This document shows positions 5,210 to 5,244 of a stretch of 5,244 nucleotides of DNA, one piece after another; the stretch's first letter is position 1; the number at the start of each line of letters is the position of its first letter. The stretch lies in contig DUHF01000075.1 of the NCBI GenBank assembly GCA_013331015.1, forward strand, positions 1 through 5,244, in the 5' to 3' direction. The position numbers and the translations under genes are program-made. This DNA comes from Methanoregula sp. (GTDB lineage: Archaea; Halobacteriota; Methanomicrobia; Methanomicrobiales; Methanospirillaceae). The notes beneath the pieces are model-generated. The model was not told the origin of the DNA. It did not search any database and worked only from the letters and a program-made list of their open reading frames with translations.

Positions 5210-5226
5210 TGAACCAATGAGGTTCA
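5210..5226. promoter_or_regulatory. Inverted repeat over the predicted transcription start and ribosome binding site
   Basis: TGAACC and GGTTCA are perfect inverted repeats around a 5-base spacer. They cover both the predicted transcription start (about 5214) and the Shine-Dalgarno-like GAGGT at 5219-5223. Position and symmetry suit a repressor operator. GGTTCAT/ATGAAC half-sites also appear at 5023-5029 and 5081-5086. Confidence 0.4.
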
Positions 5227-5233
5227 CACCCGA

Positions 5234-5244
5234 ATGATGAAAAT
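5234..5244 (+). CDS. Possible start of a further gene (cut by the right edge)
   Basis: Two adjacent ATG codons (5234 and 5237) followed by AAA open a frame that runs off the window, reading Met-Met-Lys. GAGGT lies ten bases before the first ATG and a TATA-like box about 46 bases before it. Earlier ATGs at 5209 and 5217 meet stops within a few codons. Nothing can be said of the product; the call rests only on the upstream signals. Confidence 0.4.

Overview
The window looks like chromosomal DNA of a methanogenic archaeon, most probably of the order Methanomicrobiales (Methanoregula-like). This rests on gene content and promoter style, not on a search. It holds an archaeal-type initiation factor aIF1 with an N-terminal CxxC...CxC motif and a T2SF-family protein of the archaellum/type IV pilus kind. 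It also holds a stand-alone cobyric acid synthase, as expected where corrinoids are needed for methyl transfer. Promoters are TATA-like boxes about 27-32 bases before start codons, gene ends carry T-tracts, and codons in the coding regions mostly end in G or C.

Layout from left to right: (1) the C-terminal part of a T2SF membrane protein (+, cut by the left edge); (2) a 409-base convergent intergenic region with T-tracts for both strands, one hairpin and no gene I can support; (3) aIF1 (-); (4) a 171-base divergent promoter region with a near-perfect 13-base direct repeat spaced exactly 30 bases and a 10-base palindrome; (5) cobyric acid synthase (+); (6) a short convergent terminator region with a hairpin; (7) a small cysteine-rich, probably zinc-binding protein (-); (8) a 170-base divergent promoter region; (9) an NDP-sugar pyrophosphorylase with a left-handed beta-helix tail (+); (10) a 270-base tail rich in inverted repeats, ending in what looks like the promoter, ribosome binding site and first codons of another plus-strand gene.

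The five clear genes alternate strictly in strand (+ - + - +), so each is probably its own transcription unit. They do not form a pathway: they cover surface-appendage assembly, start-codon selection, cobalamin synthesis, an unknown zinc-binding role and nucleotide-sugar supply. A link between sugar nucleotides and glycosylation of surface filaments is possible but only inferred. I see no mobile element, CRISPR array, rRNA or tRNA. No obviously new system is visible. The parts most worth a second look are the repeats between aIF1 and cobQ, the orphan segment at about 1053-1341, the cysteine-rich protein, and the repeat-rich right-hand tail.
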